64,000 bases of DNA from contig JABWDB010000114.1 in the NCBI GenBank assembly GCA_019614645.1, positions 1-64,000 on the forward strand. Direction: 5' to 3'. Both the position numbers and the translations under genes were made by a program. Under the pieces are notes generated by a model. The model was not told the origin of the DNA. It made no database searches and saw only the letters and a program-made list of their open reading frames with translations. The stretch is from Stratiolaelaps scimitus. Lineage: Eukaryota; Arthropoda; Arachnida; Mesostigmata; Laelapidae. This document shows positions 42,844 to 63,063 of the stretch, piece by piece. How positions within the stretch are numbered: position 1 is the stretch's first letter; each line of letters begins with the position of its first letter.

Positions 42844-45825
42844 TTTACAAACAATCTTCCTGACCTCCCGCGCAAACACCTTTGATGATGTAAGGGTTCT
42901 AATTTCGCGAGGTAGTGAGCCCCAGACTGCAGGCAAGCGGTGCGCAAGAGCATGGCGGCTGAGTTCTCTTATGACAAATGGTGTTTCGAAGGTTGTTGGC
43001 CGACGGTTAGACCTTTTGACGACAGCGGTGATTGGAAGTGCAATATCACGGGGAATTTTTCCTCTCATCATCTTAAAGGCAAGAAGTGCGACATGAACCA
43101 CGTAAATCTTACCTATAGGCAGCAGGTCAAATTTCTCAAGAACATCCGCAACCGAGTCTCGCCGACGTCTACCAAAAACTGCTCTTAGAGCGTCATTCTG
43201 AACAATCTCGGTTCTGCGAATGATCGTCTTATAGCCACCACCCCAGATAGAGATCCCATAGCACATGATAGGCAACAGGAGCATTCTGTAAACTAAAAGT
43301 AACCCCTCCACTGGAATACCACGATCTCTGAGGCGACGGATCGAGGAAATAACGGCATAACACTTGGGAAGGAGAGCCTCAAGATGGGCTTGCCACTTCA
43401 GTGTCTCATTAATGGTCAGGCCCAGACATCTGACCGTAGACGACATCGGAACCGGCTCCCCGCAAAGCCACACCGGATCTATCACTGGAGTCCTTTGTGG
43501 TGGGCGCAACAGAATGAAACCCGTTTTGTTGGTATTCACAACAAGTCCGAACCGCTCAAAGGTCTTCACCACTCCCTCAACCTTCGCCGCCGCAGCCTGA
43601 ATATCTGAGTTCAGTTCTGACGGACGTATCCGGAATAGGAGTGAGGTGTCATCAGCGTAAGCAACAGTCTTACAATAATTGCCAGACGAGATTTTGAGCA
43701 GAATGAAATTGATCAAAATAACAAACATAAACGGTCCCAGCACAGACCCCTGGGGGGTTCCAATGTTAACCACCTGCCATGATGACCAAATGTCGCCAAC
43801 CACAACCGCCTGTTTCCTATCTGAGAGATATGAGTGAAACCATCTGACAACTTCGGGTGAGCAGCCAAGGCACTCTAGCATTTGAAGGAAAAAGGAGTGG
43901 CGCAGGCAGTTGAAGGCGGCCGCCACATCCAGCATCACCCCAAGACAGAGTTTACCGTTCTCAACAGTGTCGGCGACTTCCTGCCAGAGATGCGCGAGCG
44001 CGAGCTCAGTGGAGCGCGCCCTTCGGAAGCCAAACTGGCATGGTGAGAAGAAACTCGCCGAGTTAAGATGCCTTTCAAGCCTGGACATTACCACCTTCTC
44101 GAACACTTTAGAAAGATAGTCAACAAGCGAGATAGGCCGGTAGTTCGAGGGAAACTTTCGATCACCTTTATTTTTAAAAAGCGGGACAACTCTGGCCATC
44201 TTCAACCTGGAAGGAAATATCCCGTTTTTAAGGGACAAGTTTATAACATGTGTTAAAGGGCGAGCGAGAACCTACGAGGACAACTTAATAAGTGTGCTCG
44301 GGATGCCCAAGGCCCCCACAGTCCAGTTGGCCCTAGTTGAATCAAGGGCCCTCTGTGTTTCCGATAAGCTAACCTCTGAGAACGCAAATGTCGAACTCTG
44401 AGCTCCCCAAATAGATGTCAATTCTGGTCCGAGGTCTTCTTGGGCGTTTATCCCAGATACAGTGTCTGAACCGACAGCAGCAAAGTGCCGGTTTAATTCA
44501 TCAGTAATAGCCTGTGGTGTCTCTAGACGCCCAGAATTAGATTCGAGAATCCGAGGGAGTTCAGCTTTACTGCTACCTCTTCCACATGAGGTATTGATAA
44601 ATTTCCACAATTTAGAACTATTGCTCTGCAGGCGGGTGAACCGATTTCGGAAGAAGGAAGTCCTGGCACACCGGAGCTTTCGCTTATACCTGAGAAGACT
44701 GTCACGATAGGCCGTCTTAGACTCATGGGAGCCCACCTTAATGTACCAGCGGTAGAGCTTGTTTACATGAGTCCTAAGACGGCGAAGACCAGGGGAAAAT
44801 TGGAATTTATCTCGACACTGGGGCGCGGTTGGTTCCACTGTGGCAAAGCATCTATCATATTCTGTAGACAGCTCGCTGCTGAGTGTACTAAAGGCAATCT
44901 CAACGTCCTCAGTGTCAAGTACATTAAGCCAACTAAGTTGGCCAATATTGCAGTCAAAACGAACAAGGCCTTCCGTGTCATGCTGTTTAACAGGGACTTG
45001 CACCGCTAGAGGAGCACTCGCTGGATCAACATCAGACTTACCCGTTATAGCAACTGTAACCGGATAGTGATCAGAAAACAAAGGAGTACGCCAGACTGCC
45101 GCAGAGATATCGAGGTATTCCTCACAATTGCAAACGGCTATATGATCTATGCAAGTGCCGGAAGACGGGCGGGTGACTTTGTCAATAACATGACAGCAAT
45201 TTCGAGAGGAGAAGAATCCAGAATAACTTTCAGAACACGGGCCGTTTAACAGATTAACGTTTGAATCACCCATAAGGATACAAGGAAGGGTACCACCCAC
45301 AGGAAGAATGTGTTCAAGCATGTCGAGCAGGGAGTCCCTATGTGAGAAATGACTGGAATAAAAACCAACGAGGTAACCCTCGAAACCAGCTTTCCTAACG
45401 TGGACACGAGCTACTTGCACATTACCATCCTCACTACTTTTTGCTATCGAGTCGAGAATACTACATTTGTTATGCACATAGATTCCAACCCCGCCGCCTT
45501 GTCTGTCAAGCTCCCGACCTGAACCAAGGTACGTGTAGCCTGAGATCCCATAGCCGCAGTATTCAATCGTTTTTAACCATGTTTCACTCACCACTACCGC
45601 GTCCAGATAGCTTCCTTCACCCTCAAGAAAATCTTGCAGAGTTTCTAGTTGCCCCGGCTTTTTTAGCCCCCCCGTACCAGCATTAAGATGAAGCGCGGCG
45701 AAATTGCTAAAGACAGGGACATTTATCCCATAGAAGCCAGGAACTTTAAATTCAGGGACACCGTCCCACATCCGACAATCTTTAACATTGGTAAAATTCT
45801 GATTATTGTTGAATATACTATTCAT
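42820..45825 (-). pseudogene. LINE-A ORF2: AP endonuclease and reverse transcriptase, one internal stop
   Basis: ATG at 45825 opens five bases after the ORF1 stop. The N-terminal half is an apurinic-type endonuclease, with VVSETWLK, LMGDSNVNLL, GTCIDHIAVC and FSDHYPVTV visible in order. One in-frame TAG at 44274-44272 breaks the frame in the linker. Downstream the same frame holds the RT: PSNYRPISL, GVMLDVAAAFNCL, GTPQGSVLGPFMF and the catalytic YADDTSLLF. No RNase H is seen. The domain set fits a Jockey/CR1-like LINE, and the clade is not resolved. Apart from the TAG and the altered end, the frame of about 1,000 codons is clean, so loss of function is recent or readthrough occurs. Confidence 0.85.
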
Positions 45826-45830
45826 ATTGG

Positions 45831-46259
45831 TTATTTAGAATCCTTTCTAACACTAGATCTCAGTGGAGAGATCAAAGACATTAACGGTCCAAGCATTTTT
45901 ACAAGTTCTTGCAAGCACTTAGCTGCACGTGGACATATTACGTTAAGAAGCCGAGAAATGGGTCTCAGAGAAGTGCTAAGGGCTTTATTAGAGGAGGACC
46001 TCCTTTTCGGCAGGGATTTACGACGAGGCTTCTTCTGGGTCGGCGTGTTCTTCTTTGGTAGAGGCGGGATCGTTGTGACTCCAGGTAGAACCAGCTTAAC
46101 TCCCGGACCATCAGAATTGTCAACCACGACTGATCTCAACACCGAAGCATACGATGTCTTGGATACATCGGGCGTTGCTGACGAAGCTTCATTAACGACC
46201 TCAATCCTGTTGGCCTCAGGATGGTCAGCCCTCAGCTGCTGGAGGAGTCTGCTCTCCAT
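45831..46259 (-). CDS. LINE-A ORF1 (142 codons, basic, possibly incomplete)
   Basis: The frame starts at ATG 46259 and ends with TAA five bases before the ORF2 ATG, a spacing that suggests reinitiation. The protein is Lys/Arg/Ser/Pro-rich in its middle, with a KKNTPTQKKPRRKSLPKRR stretch, as expected of a nucleic-acid-binding ORF1. It has no zinc knuckle. The frame stays open upstream without an ATG until a TAA near 46338, so the true 5-prime end may be truncated. Confidence 0.6.
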   Translation of the reverse strand: MESRLLQQLRADHPEANRIEVVNEASSATPDVSKTSYASVLRSVVVDNSDGPGVKLVLPGVTTIPPLPKKNTPTQKKPRRKSLPKRRSSSNKALSTSLRPISRLLNVICPRAAKCLQELVKMLGPLMSLISPLRSSVRKDSK

Positions 46260-46325
46260 CCACGCTTTTCGTTTCTCCGTTTCATACGCTTTGAGAGGAC
46301 AGCTGGACGACGTTGAAGCAACATG

Positions 46326-46881
46326 AATTGATATTTGTTAGTGGTCAACAATTCATCCAGTAGTGGGTCCCCGTTGGTATCGATTGAGTAATGACCATAG
46401 AATGGAGCAACTCCATCAGATAATCACAAGACGAACTCGTGATTTGGCAGGTGCTTAAAACTAAAGGATTTAAAAAACAATTTCATTCTAGAGTTAATAT
46501 GTTTTCATGTGCTGATTAGCGAGTTAATGTACCTGTAATGTGTCGTCGATATTCTAGCACCGAATGACCAGAACGCCCAGCCAGACGTGAGGTTCCTATG
46601 CGAACAATCTAACAGCTAGCAGCAGGCAATCTGAGGTGGAGCAGACGTCAGCAGTGGAGTGGTACGCTCCAAGCGTTATACGCCTCATTGTCGGTAGACG
46701 AACCTGTCTCCTCTTTTAATTACCTACGCCGTGAACACGAATCACGTACGCCACCTCGACAAACCTCTCAAGAAATCAAGGCTTGACCGATGCACACGCC
46801 GGAGCCAGCGGAACAAATCAAGCCTCGTCGCCCTAACCTCACCGACTTCCTCTAGCGCTGACATCACCACTCCCCCAGAAA
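46326..46881. other. Upstream region of CtBP-like gene 2
   Basis: About 550 bases between the presumed LINE-A 5-prime end and the gene 2 start codon. No repeat or promoter element is convincing. Confidence 0.4.
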
Positions 46882-49357
46882 ATGTCAAGTAAAGCCCAAC
46901 CGCTGGGTCCTTCAGAGTCCATTGCTGCCCAGACCATTACGAAGTCTAGGAAGAGAACACATGCCATCAGAGAAAACGAGGAACAGCTACGCATACAGAC
47001 TTTAACAAAACTGCTTAAGTTAGAAGGGAAACGACTAGTCTGTTTGCTTGATGCAAAGGACTGCTCTATCGAGATGGCTGTACTTCGCGATGTGGCCATC
47101 ATGGCATTTTCCAATGCGGAACATGGCAAGTTCGTCCACGAACGAATACTATCTGATGCGTACGGTGTGTTCGTGCGCAACTCATTTAAGATCGACAGAC
47201 GGTTACTGAAAAGGTTTCAGAAGCTGAAGCTGGTCGTGCGAGTTGGTGGTAGCACCGACAACATCGACTGCCGCGCTGCTGGTGAACTGGGCATCGCCGT
47301 AAGCCACATCCCGAGCAGATTGGCCGTAGAGGTGGCCGAAACGACCATATGCTATGTTCTCATGTTGTACCGGGGCGTCGCGCAGCTATCGAACCCGATG
47401 CCAGGTGGCGAGAGCTTGAAAAAGTCACATCGGCGTTCGGGAAAACGTCGTATATGTTCAGCCGGCAGCATCCTCGGCATCGTAGGCCTAGGTCGCGTAG
47501 GAATTGAAGTCGCCATCCGGGCGAAAGCGCTTGGCATGGAAGTGATCTTCTTCGATCCGAACCTACCGCGGGGAATCGAGATTGCCTCGGGTTACACAAG
47601 AGCAACAACTCTACAACAGCTTCTCTCTGTGAGTCACTGCGTCTCGCTACACTGTACTCTGAACGAGGGGAGCAGGCGTATGATTGACGCAACGACCTTG
47701 AGCATGATGAAGCCAGGTATGCATAATACATATGTAGGTATAAAATGGTAGAAGCTGGCGTCCATACGTCGTCGTTGAAAAACAGCAGACCGCTGAAACG
47801 TTCTACAATAAAATAGAAATACATTGAACTAAGCATCAAGACTAAGGCCAATTATTAGGATGTTTTTATTAGCCACATAGGCTGCACGTGTGGCGGGGGT
47901 TGTAGATCAGCCGGAAAGCCAATTTGTAATTGTCTAGCGTGATGCTTTATACCTCGAAAGGCGAAGTTGACTACGTCGAATTCGCCACGTATGTGCTACT
48001 TCTGTGCCTCTCTCCATGACGCCTCTCTTTTAAATAAAATATGATTTATTGCCACTTTTCTTAGGTCAATCTGTACACAACCAAACGCATTGAAAATATT
48101 TAAGATATAATAAACGTTCTTATAAGCGAGTTAAGCGTGTGATTTGAGCTGCGCCACTCTACGTGCGGGTCGGGTCCAGATATCATGGTAGAGTAATTGC
48201 TTAATGTAGTATGTCTCTTGTGCTTCTTAAATTGGTCGGTGACAATCCTACAGAACGATGCACTTGCTATATTCATTGTAGGCGCATTCCTGGTTAACAC
48301 AGCCCACGGAGAGTTAATTCAAGAGGAGCATCTTGCAATCGCACTGAAAGGGGGCCACCTTGGTGGAGCTGCTCTGGACGTCCTCGAAAGCGACCTCAAC
48401 TCAAGTAAGCAAACACAGTTATCAGATGTTATAGTTGAAATTTCAATCCGTACACAAAATGGCGACTACGGCAAGGGTCCTTCAATGGACATTCGAATCT
48501 CATAATGGTATGTTACCTACAAATAGGAATCTAATCCATGTAAAAAAGTCAGAGGTGAGAGGCCCACTGAGGATATATGCCTATATACCCTCGTCAAAAA
48601 GGTTCGACGATCACCTACTTAGCAGCTGTTCGCGCTGTTACACGTTCTCTACAACCTACATGTCCATAGTTCCGAATATCCTGGTGCTGATGTTGCCGTC
48701 ATTTCAAGCTAATCAATCATGTAATTTTCCCTTGTTCTAGGCCCGCTGAACGACGCACCGAATCTTTTCTGTGGCCTGCAGACCGCTTCGTGTTCCCAGC
48801 AGAGTGACGCAGAGTTGAGAGAAATTGCTTCGATAGAGATGAGGCGAGCGGTAACCGGTGTGCCTCCCTCCACCCTGCAGAGCTGCGTTAATAGGGACTG
48901 GGTAAATTTGAGCTCATTCCCAACCGCGTCCACGCCGCCACCTATTAAGGCGGGACTATTGACACCTGTACCCTACGTCGCACTGGGGACGACATTGCCG
49001 CCACCTGTGAGGCCCACGATGACAACGCTTCCAGCGATACAGAGTGCCGTAACCTCAGACGATAGCATAACGGCAGCGAAAATGGCTCAAGGATCGACAC
49101 TTTTATCCGCTACGTCCAACTTCCGGGTGATGCCACCGGAATCGAATCCGGTTTCCACGGCGCATGCCTATGAAGCACTTCAAGCTGATCTTCTATATCG
49201 GACCAGTATCGCTTCTCAGGCCTTCCTAGCATCGCAGCGGATCATAACGAGGTCCACCACCACGCCCATCCCCATTGGCATCGTAAGTTCGCCGAGAATG
49301 GTGCAAATCACAGCCGATACGCCAACGCGATACACAACCTCGGAGAGCAATCAATGA
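46882..49357 (+). CDS. CtBP-like gene 2 (three exons, 524 codons)
   Basis: The exons are 46882-47716, 48282-48404 and 48741-49357, and they join in frame with both introns after the first base of a codon, as in gene 1. Visible CtBP features are LVCLLDAKDCSIEMAVLRDV, VRVGGSTDNIDCRAAGELGI, GIVGLGRVGIEVA with GLGRVG at 202-207, LVNTAHGELIQE, GGAALDVLESD and PLNDAPNLFC. All three catalytic positions are changed: Arg to His287, Glu to Asp316 and His to Gln333, with three residues missing between the last two. Its N-terminal domain is the closest of the three to textbook CtBP. The tail is about 165 residues, Thr/Pro/Ala/Ser-rich. A catalytically inert NAD-binding corepressor-like protein is the best inference. 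Confidence 0.85.
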
Positions 49358-50383
49358 GTCAACGAAGAGCAGACTATCGCGCGGGACTATTTTTTTACAC
49401 TATATAGCCTGTTTCGAGAAGTAATTTAATGTATTGTTTCGCGAAACCTTTTTGTAACGATCTCCTTTTTGGTGGTAACAATCACCAGTAGGATTTATTG
49501 ATGCAACTAGCCTAAATCGCTGGTGCTGTAAGCCAACCTCAATACAGGGCAATAGAAAAAGGACGCCATCGTCAGTCTTACGTTTGATTACGGCAGAACG
49601 TTAACAACAAAAATGAAGGGATTTGTTGTAAAATGGCAAACTCTCATCCATCTGTTCTGTTCAAGACTGAAATTCGTTCCTATCGAGAATAACAATAATA
49701 ATACTGAGTAATTAGTTTTGGAGTTTATACGATACTATGTGAACTCAGCACATTTGAATTACGTTACTATTGAACCCTTCTTATCCACGACGATTCTAAT
49801 GATTGGCTTGGAAGGCAGCTCTAACGTATATGTTAATCATTTTTTGTGCAGCTATAATAAATTATATATGAGGGAGAAACATACATAGAGACAGGCCCTT
49901 CGTTTCCATTTCAATCAAGGCCAACTTAGCAACATGGCAGGGATCCGAAAGATCCAAATTTAGACCAAACTATATATATGTATATATATCGGAGCAAGAA
50001 CAAGTCGAGGTATATAACTGCTACGTGACTGATAGATGCAAAAAACTAACTAATAAATACAAAATAAGCTCATTCAGTATTCGAGATATTGTGTTTATTT
50101 TGATATATATCTATATATATATATATATATATATATATAATCACCTTGTAATATTATATATGCATATATACAATCACAGAAGAATCACATGTGCAGGTCT
50201 CAATTTTTATTGTCCATATTAGGATCGTCCATATTGTAATTCTCATTGCCGCTTATCTCAACTATTGAGTACTACATATAGTCACACTATAACATCGATG
50301 CACAATATAACCTTTCCAACGTTAGAATCCATTTCTTCATCTGAAGCGGCATAATTAATTCCACACAGCATTTGATGTAGCGT
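49358..50383. other. Convergent intergenic region between CtBP-like genes 2 and 3
   Basis: Both genes end into this about 1-kb AT-rich region. AATAAA at 49856-49861 could serve gene 2. A (TA)n run occupies 50103-50138. No gene recognised. Confidence 0.5.
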
Positions 50384-57911
<7,528 letters not shown>

Positions 57912-60900
57912 TTTCAGCGCTTGTGTTCTCGTTACGAATCGTGTCGGATGCTAGAAATGCTCTGGTGGTGATGAAATCCAATCCAAACGCTCCTAACTGC
58001 CCGTAACTGATATCAATCGCAAATATTCACAGGCCCCTCGAGGTTGGCGTTAAGAATAAGAAGAATAATCGTTGCTCTCTGGATGACGCAATCCAACTGT
58101 ACGCAAGTCGGCTGCCGTACACGTCCCGTTCCACTGCTTTAGAAAGCCTGGAGCTTGAATCAATAATCAACAAAAATACCCCACCACCAGTTGTTAATCA
58201 ATACAGCACAGTTATAGGCTAATCCATGGATTATCATCATAACTCAGTAATATTTCGTATTACATTGTACGGCACTAGATACTAAAAAAGCTCTACTCCG
58301 AGTCACGAGGACCGAACTCTGTCTAGCTCAGTTATTTTCACAGCTGTTGATGAAGAACGTTAAATTGAAATTTCTAAAACTTTCTTTAGATGTAACTACA
58401 ATTATTGTATATATTAAAACACAGTAATTAGGAATTTTTGATATAACTCTATCAAAAAAATGAGAGTCAATAATCTCATATTGTTCCCCTGGCCAAGATG
58501 CTGCATCGAAAATTCGACCACTTCGCTATAACGAAATCCCTTATAATATAAATAACTAGTGCTCCTGATCTATTTATGCCCAGTTCTCATGCGACGAGGC
58601 AGTAATTAGTTGAAACCAATAATCCGAGAGCGCCAACTTCCCAAAGTAATCTGTGGTTAGGGCTATTCGGCTATCGTACAATCCGACAGCTTTGAGTAAT
58701 TAGTCGAGTGTGGAACCGCGAAGTAGCTAAGCAGTACGAAAGACACACGCCAAACTACAGATTATAATAACTAGTTTCAACTCCAGCTACGTTATTAGAT
58801 ATTATAACGTACCTTGTGTCGAGGTTTGATTAGTACAAAGTATTGAAACTGCTACTGCAACTCATGCCGTAGGCAAATATAGGACGTCACCAATAATTTC
58901 CGTTTCTCCTCATGCTGTTCATGTGAACACCGCTCAATAAATGTAAACACTGTCAGCTGACAATAGCCACTGTATCGTCAGCTGTCCTCAAATACCTGAT
59001 ACGTAAACTGAACCTAAATTAAGACGACACTTGAATGCATTTTTCCTTTCGGTTTATACCTTAGCGAAATCGATGGGCGGCCCTCTAACACCTAAACTTT
59101 TTCGGGCTAACTCTCAGCCACCATTTAACGTCCACGGTACCGCTTGCGCCATCTAACACCTATTAATTCCACATGCGCATTGCGTGACTATATACCAAAC
59201 TAGCCATTACAATGTTTACTGCTTATTATTAGTATATTAACTTTGTTGAAGATCTGTTTTTGGTAACCAGTGACCCCAGCTTACTCAGAATTGACTGGGA
59301 TGTGGCAAAGAAAGATGGTAGATACCCACCCGAAATTTGACGTCAATGCGGGTCTGATGACCAACGATAAATGGCAACAATCATAAACATGTTTATTCTT
59401 AGATTTGTATGTACCACCCCCTTTCGACACGATCTGGCTGACTCTACGCCTTTTATAGTTTTATTCCCTTTTTACTTATTGTTTTTTACGGTTGTGCTAT
59501 TTTACCTAGGTATCTAGGTATATATGATATGACAAAATACCGTGTGACCAAATTTTGATATATTATTAATGTTAACTATTCATGCATATAACCTTAGACG
59601 ATCTCTTTGGTAGCCATTTCCCGGTGGTCTCAACGTGGCCGGTCAACGATGTGAACAATGGTACCACATTTATTGAGGATTCTTTTAGACATAACAAATA
59701 GTAAAGCTAAAGGTGTGCTGTCTGGTGAAAACACAAGGTTATTTTCACAAATCTAAATAAATCAACAAATCCTCGTACTCAGACGTCCGCACTCAACTGG
59801 GCACAATGTAATATCCTATTGGTTCCGTTAACCTTGTAGTTGTCACGGACCAACCTTGAACCCATCCATATTTTGCCTTCAACAGCAACAAATTAAACAC
59901 ATACCCTCTTTCAGAACAATGGCCACAGATTTGTCATTCTACGTGCCAAATGATGTAGAGGTCGTCAAAGTTGTGTGAATGTAGCTGTTCGGTGAACAGT
60001 TCGGTCAAAACTCGTTACAAATGAACGCGCTGCCTAATTCTTCGGGTGGACGGAATAAGAACGCTGTTCAAGCAATTTTTTTGATAAATCCTCCTCGAAT
60101 CTACATGCTCGAATAAGTTAGTGGTGTGCATTTCAGTGCGACGAAAAGAAGAAGATGTCGAAAAGAAGAAGAAGGATAAAATCTCTCGTGTTGTGTACTA
60201 ACCGGAGGGAGCGCCAGTTATGCATCAGGAATATTCCTGGTATATTTGCTGCCAGATGCAACGTGCTTTGTGACGAGAATGAAGGCGAAGCGGTTCAGAT
60301 GCGCGCGTCCGCCCCTCTCAACAGATCCCGTCCCTAGACCCGAACTCTCGTAGGTTGCCACATAATTATTGGCAACGCCAGCTATTTGCTATGATGCAAC
60401 GGCGGACGGCCATGCTGGGCAAAACTGGCAAGTGGACAGCAAGGTGGCGCGCGTGTATCGAATGATTGAACCGATAATGAGGCGTGGTAAAATCACAAAA
60501 TAACGTTGAATGGTAGGGGAAAAATTCTAATACAAACAGAAATTAAGTGCACGATGATGATATTTGGAGTGCGGTATACGTTTTATCTTTTCTTTACTGT
60601 CAGGCAATCTCAGTATCATTACGATTGGTTTCTGTCGTCCCAAATTGTTATGATTAGTCATCAGGTAATTACTATATTCGCGAAGTGTTGCCGTAGTTCT
60701 TGATAAGCGGTGCTGCAGGAAAATTGCATAAACATATAGCACCTTACTCTAGATCTGAGATCGTTGTTTGGCTATGAACAGTATTTCTCCTGTTAGCCAT
60801 GAAATTATGTTGAAGACTGCTGGCCGTTGTCTGTTGTAACTGTTGTTCTGGTAGCCGGAAATCACGTATCAAGCTTTCGGCGTTCATTTTTTTGTTTCAA

Positions 60901-61635
60901 AGCGGGAGTGGGGCAGCACGCTAGTACATGTCAATACTGTAACCGCCCTTCAGGAACTGTTGACAATGTTCAACAGCGCCGCCCTTCCTGGTATCACTTA
61001 GAGCATTCCTTCAGTTAAGCCGATGAGATGTGTACAAGCACCGCCACAAGCAGCACACATCCGCTCTGCCGGACGAACATGACGTGGTTATCTGATCCTC
61101 AGCTGCTTCTCTCCCTTCATCCAGAAAAACAGCTCATGGATGGGAGCTTAACTGATTCCCCTTGAACATTATACCGCATACAAGCCTCCCTCCGTAATAA
61201 CCTAGTGTTCGGATCGACTCTACATGTTTGCCTCAAGTAGGATCTCCAAACTGTCGAACAAGAGAGACACTTGGGAAGCACTCAACGTTTGTGGTAACTA
61301 ATAGAATAGTTAACTTCAGTTACAATAAAACACATGAAGATCGTGTCACAAACCACAGAGGCACCACCAACTATTCTCTGTGATATTGATATCGAAGTCA
61401 AGTGCAGGGGGTAGGTAACCGCGACTCCTACATCATGCATGACGTTTTTGAATTTAATTGCCATTGATAGTCTATTCATTCACCACTTAGTGATTAATTG
61501 TCATTGTTATATTGACTAGTGTACATGACAGCACATTTCGGCGTAGAGATCAACACATCAACCATTGTTTCGACACCACATTGCAACGATCTGCATCTAT
61601 CACAGTCTGCAATAGCCATCTATCGGCGGGCGTAC
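57912..61635. other. No gene recognised
   Basis: AT-rich spacer, upstream of CtBP-like gene 3 at its left end. A SINE2 tail lies at 59122-59170. Open frames of 60-70 codons on both strands show no domain. Confidence 0.5.
59122..59170 (-). mobile_element. SINE2 3-prime tail fragment
   Basis: CATTTAACGTCCACGGTACC on the plus strand matches 7312-7362 and 35233-35285. A few bases of unrelated sequence interrupt the rest of the match, so the end is uncertain. Confidence 0.45.
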
Positions 61636-61639
61636 AGAT

Positions 61640-62930
61640 CGGCGCATACAGTTACAAATCGCCCTCATAGAATTTGTGAGTGGCTCCCTTCAGCGAGTCA
61701 TTTTTGGGATCCAGCACAAGCATAACCAACAAAACAGTAGCGGACCCAAGAAGGAACATAGAGGGATACCTGAGGAGAGAGCTGCGAACAACAGCTAACC
61801 CTGTAATTGAGCTTAACACAAAATCTCCTATAACTGAAATAATTTTGGACCCAATAATTACCTTTCGAGTCAACGTGCAGATGTGGGAGTTTGGAGATTA
61901 AAAGAAAGAGTGGTTGATGCGATCAAAGGCTTTGTAAAACTCGAAGTATACACAATCAAAGTTAGTGTTAGAGTTCTGATAGAGAGTCCAGTCCCGTGTC
62001 AGATCAACGAGCTAGAGCTCATTAAATCGGTTCGGGTTGATATCCAGCAGGTAAAGGTAAAGGTATATTGGTTTATTAAAGGAGCTGCAATTTTACAATG
62101 CTTAAGCTCTCTTATATGTCACACAGCGGGGCTCGAACCTGCCCCCTCTGGCTTCTGATAGCCAGAGACTTAGCCGCCCAAGCCACCGCGCTGACAAGCG
62201 CCCACTTAGCGCCCAAGCCACCGCGCGGTTGTTGGCTGTTAATGAGCGAGTGAATTTTTTTAAGTACGAGGCACGCTATACAGCCCTGTACGACCGCTCT
62301 AAAGTTTCTACTCTGCGCTTGTCTTTTGATTTATGAACTGGCATTACAATTGAAGATATAAGTTTTGCCTTCTTCATAGCAGCGAGTGAAAATTCGTTTG
62401 AGTGACCCTACGAGAGCAAATTCTAGGGATTGTATTAATCAAGGATATGGCTGCATTAAAGTGGAATTTTAGTTTGTTTTTGCAAAATCGCCTCATCAAA
62501 AGTGGGCGGTGGCATGAATGTTCATAATAGCGGGGGCCATCACTATGTTTTGCATACACCGATCCAAGGAATTTGCTAAGGACTTCGGCACTTCGTGCGT
62601 CTCAACAACCACTTACCTTGATAACGCCTGCTCTATCCTTACCCTTGCTACGCGTGTTCGCGTACCTAAAGAATGATTTGGCCTTTTTTGAATATAACCA
62701 CCGATTCTTGTCGAATACGCAGCCGATAAGAAGCTCTGAACAGGCAGGAGATGTAGTTAGGTCAGCTGCTATTAATGCGTCAAACTTTTCCCTGTGTTTT
62801 TCAATGGCCTTGTGTTGAGCAGATTTATCTACTTGGGTATGAGTTTGCCCACCCAAAGAATATCTCGTGCTATGGAACGTCACACAACGTGGTCGCAGGT
62901 TCGCCATAATATCCATTCCAGAAATTGCAC
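61640..62930 (-). pseudogene. LINE-C remnant (CR1/Jockey-like)
   Basis: Read on the minus strand, 62830-62600 has a linker-like block (FDKNRWLYSKKAKSFFRYA). At 62590-62500 follows LLSKFLGSVYAKH. At 62010-61900 comes a motif A-like block (WTLYQNSNTNFDCVYFEF, then YKAFDRINHSFF), in which the catalytic Asp reads Glu. At about 61760-61660 is KFYEGDL in place of a YADD-type box. Frames are broken throughout, and SINE1 is inserted at 62050. It is an old dead copy distinct from LINE-A. Confidence 0.5.
62050..62226 (-). mobile_element. SINE1 with duplicated head
   Basis: On the minus strand the head reads GCGCGGTGGCTTGGGCGGC (A box), GTCTCTGGCTATCAGAAGCC, then the B box GGTTCGAGCCCC, and GAGCTTAAGCATTGTAAAAT to a CTTTACCTTTACC tail. 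The first 20 bases of the head are repeated 36 bp upstream (62208-62226), a tandem partial duplication. It interrupts LINE-C. Confidence 0.8.
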
Positions 62931-63063
62931 CCACTTCATGTGTTCCTTGTGTTCATCCACTCATTATTGTCAAGGTGAAATTGGGTGGCACTGTGATTTG
63001 TCTTTATGGGTGATGTACTCACAGCTCGCTCGTCTTGCTGGTTGGTTCGGTTGTCCGCAGGAG

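Larger units (their letters stand above)
42470..46325 (-). mobile_element. LINE-A non-LTR retrotransposon
   Basis: On the minus strand this element has a short basic ORF1, an ORF2 with endonuclease and reverse transcriptase, and a 3-prime UTR ending in (TATTG)n at 42470-42485. The gypsy element is inserted in that terminal repeat. A 66-bp LINE-B tail is inserted at the end of ORF2. Truncated relatives are at 21865-22199 and 51255-52070. The 5-prime boundary near 46325 is a guess, since no target duplication is clear. Confidence 0.88.
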
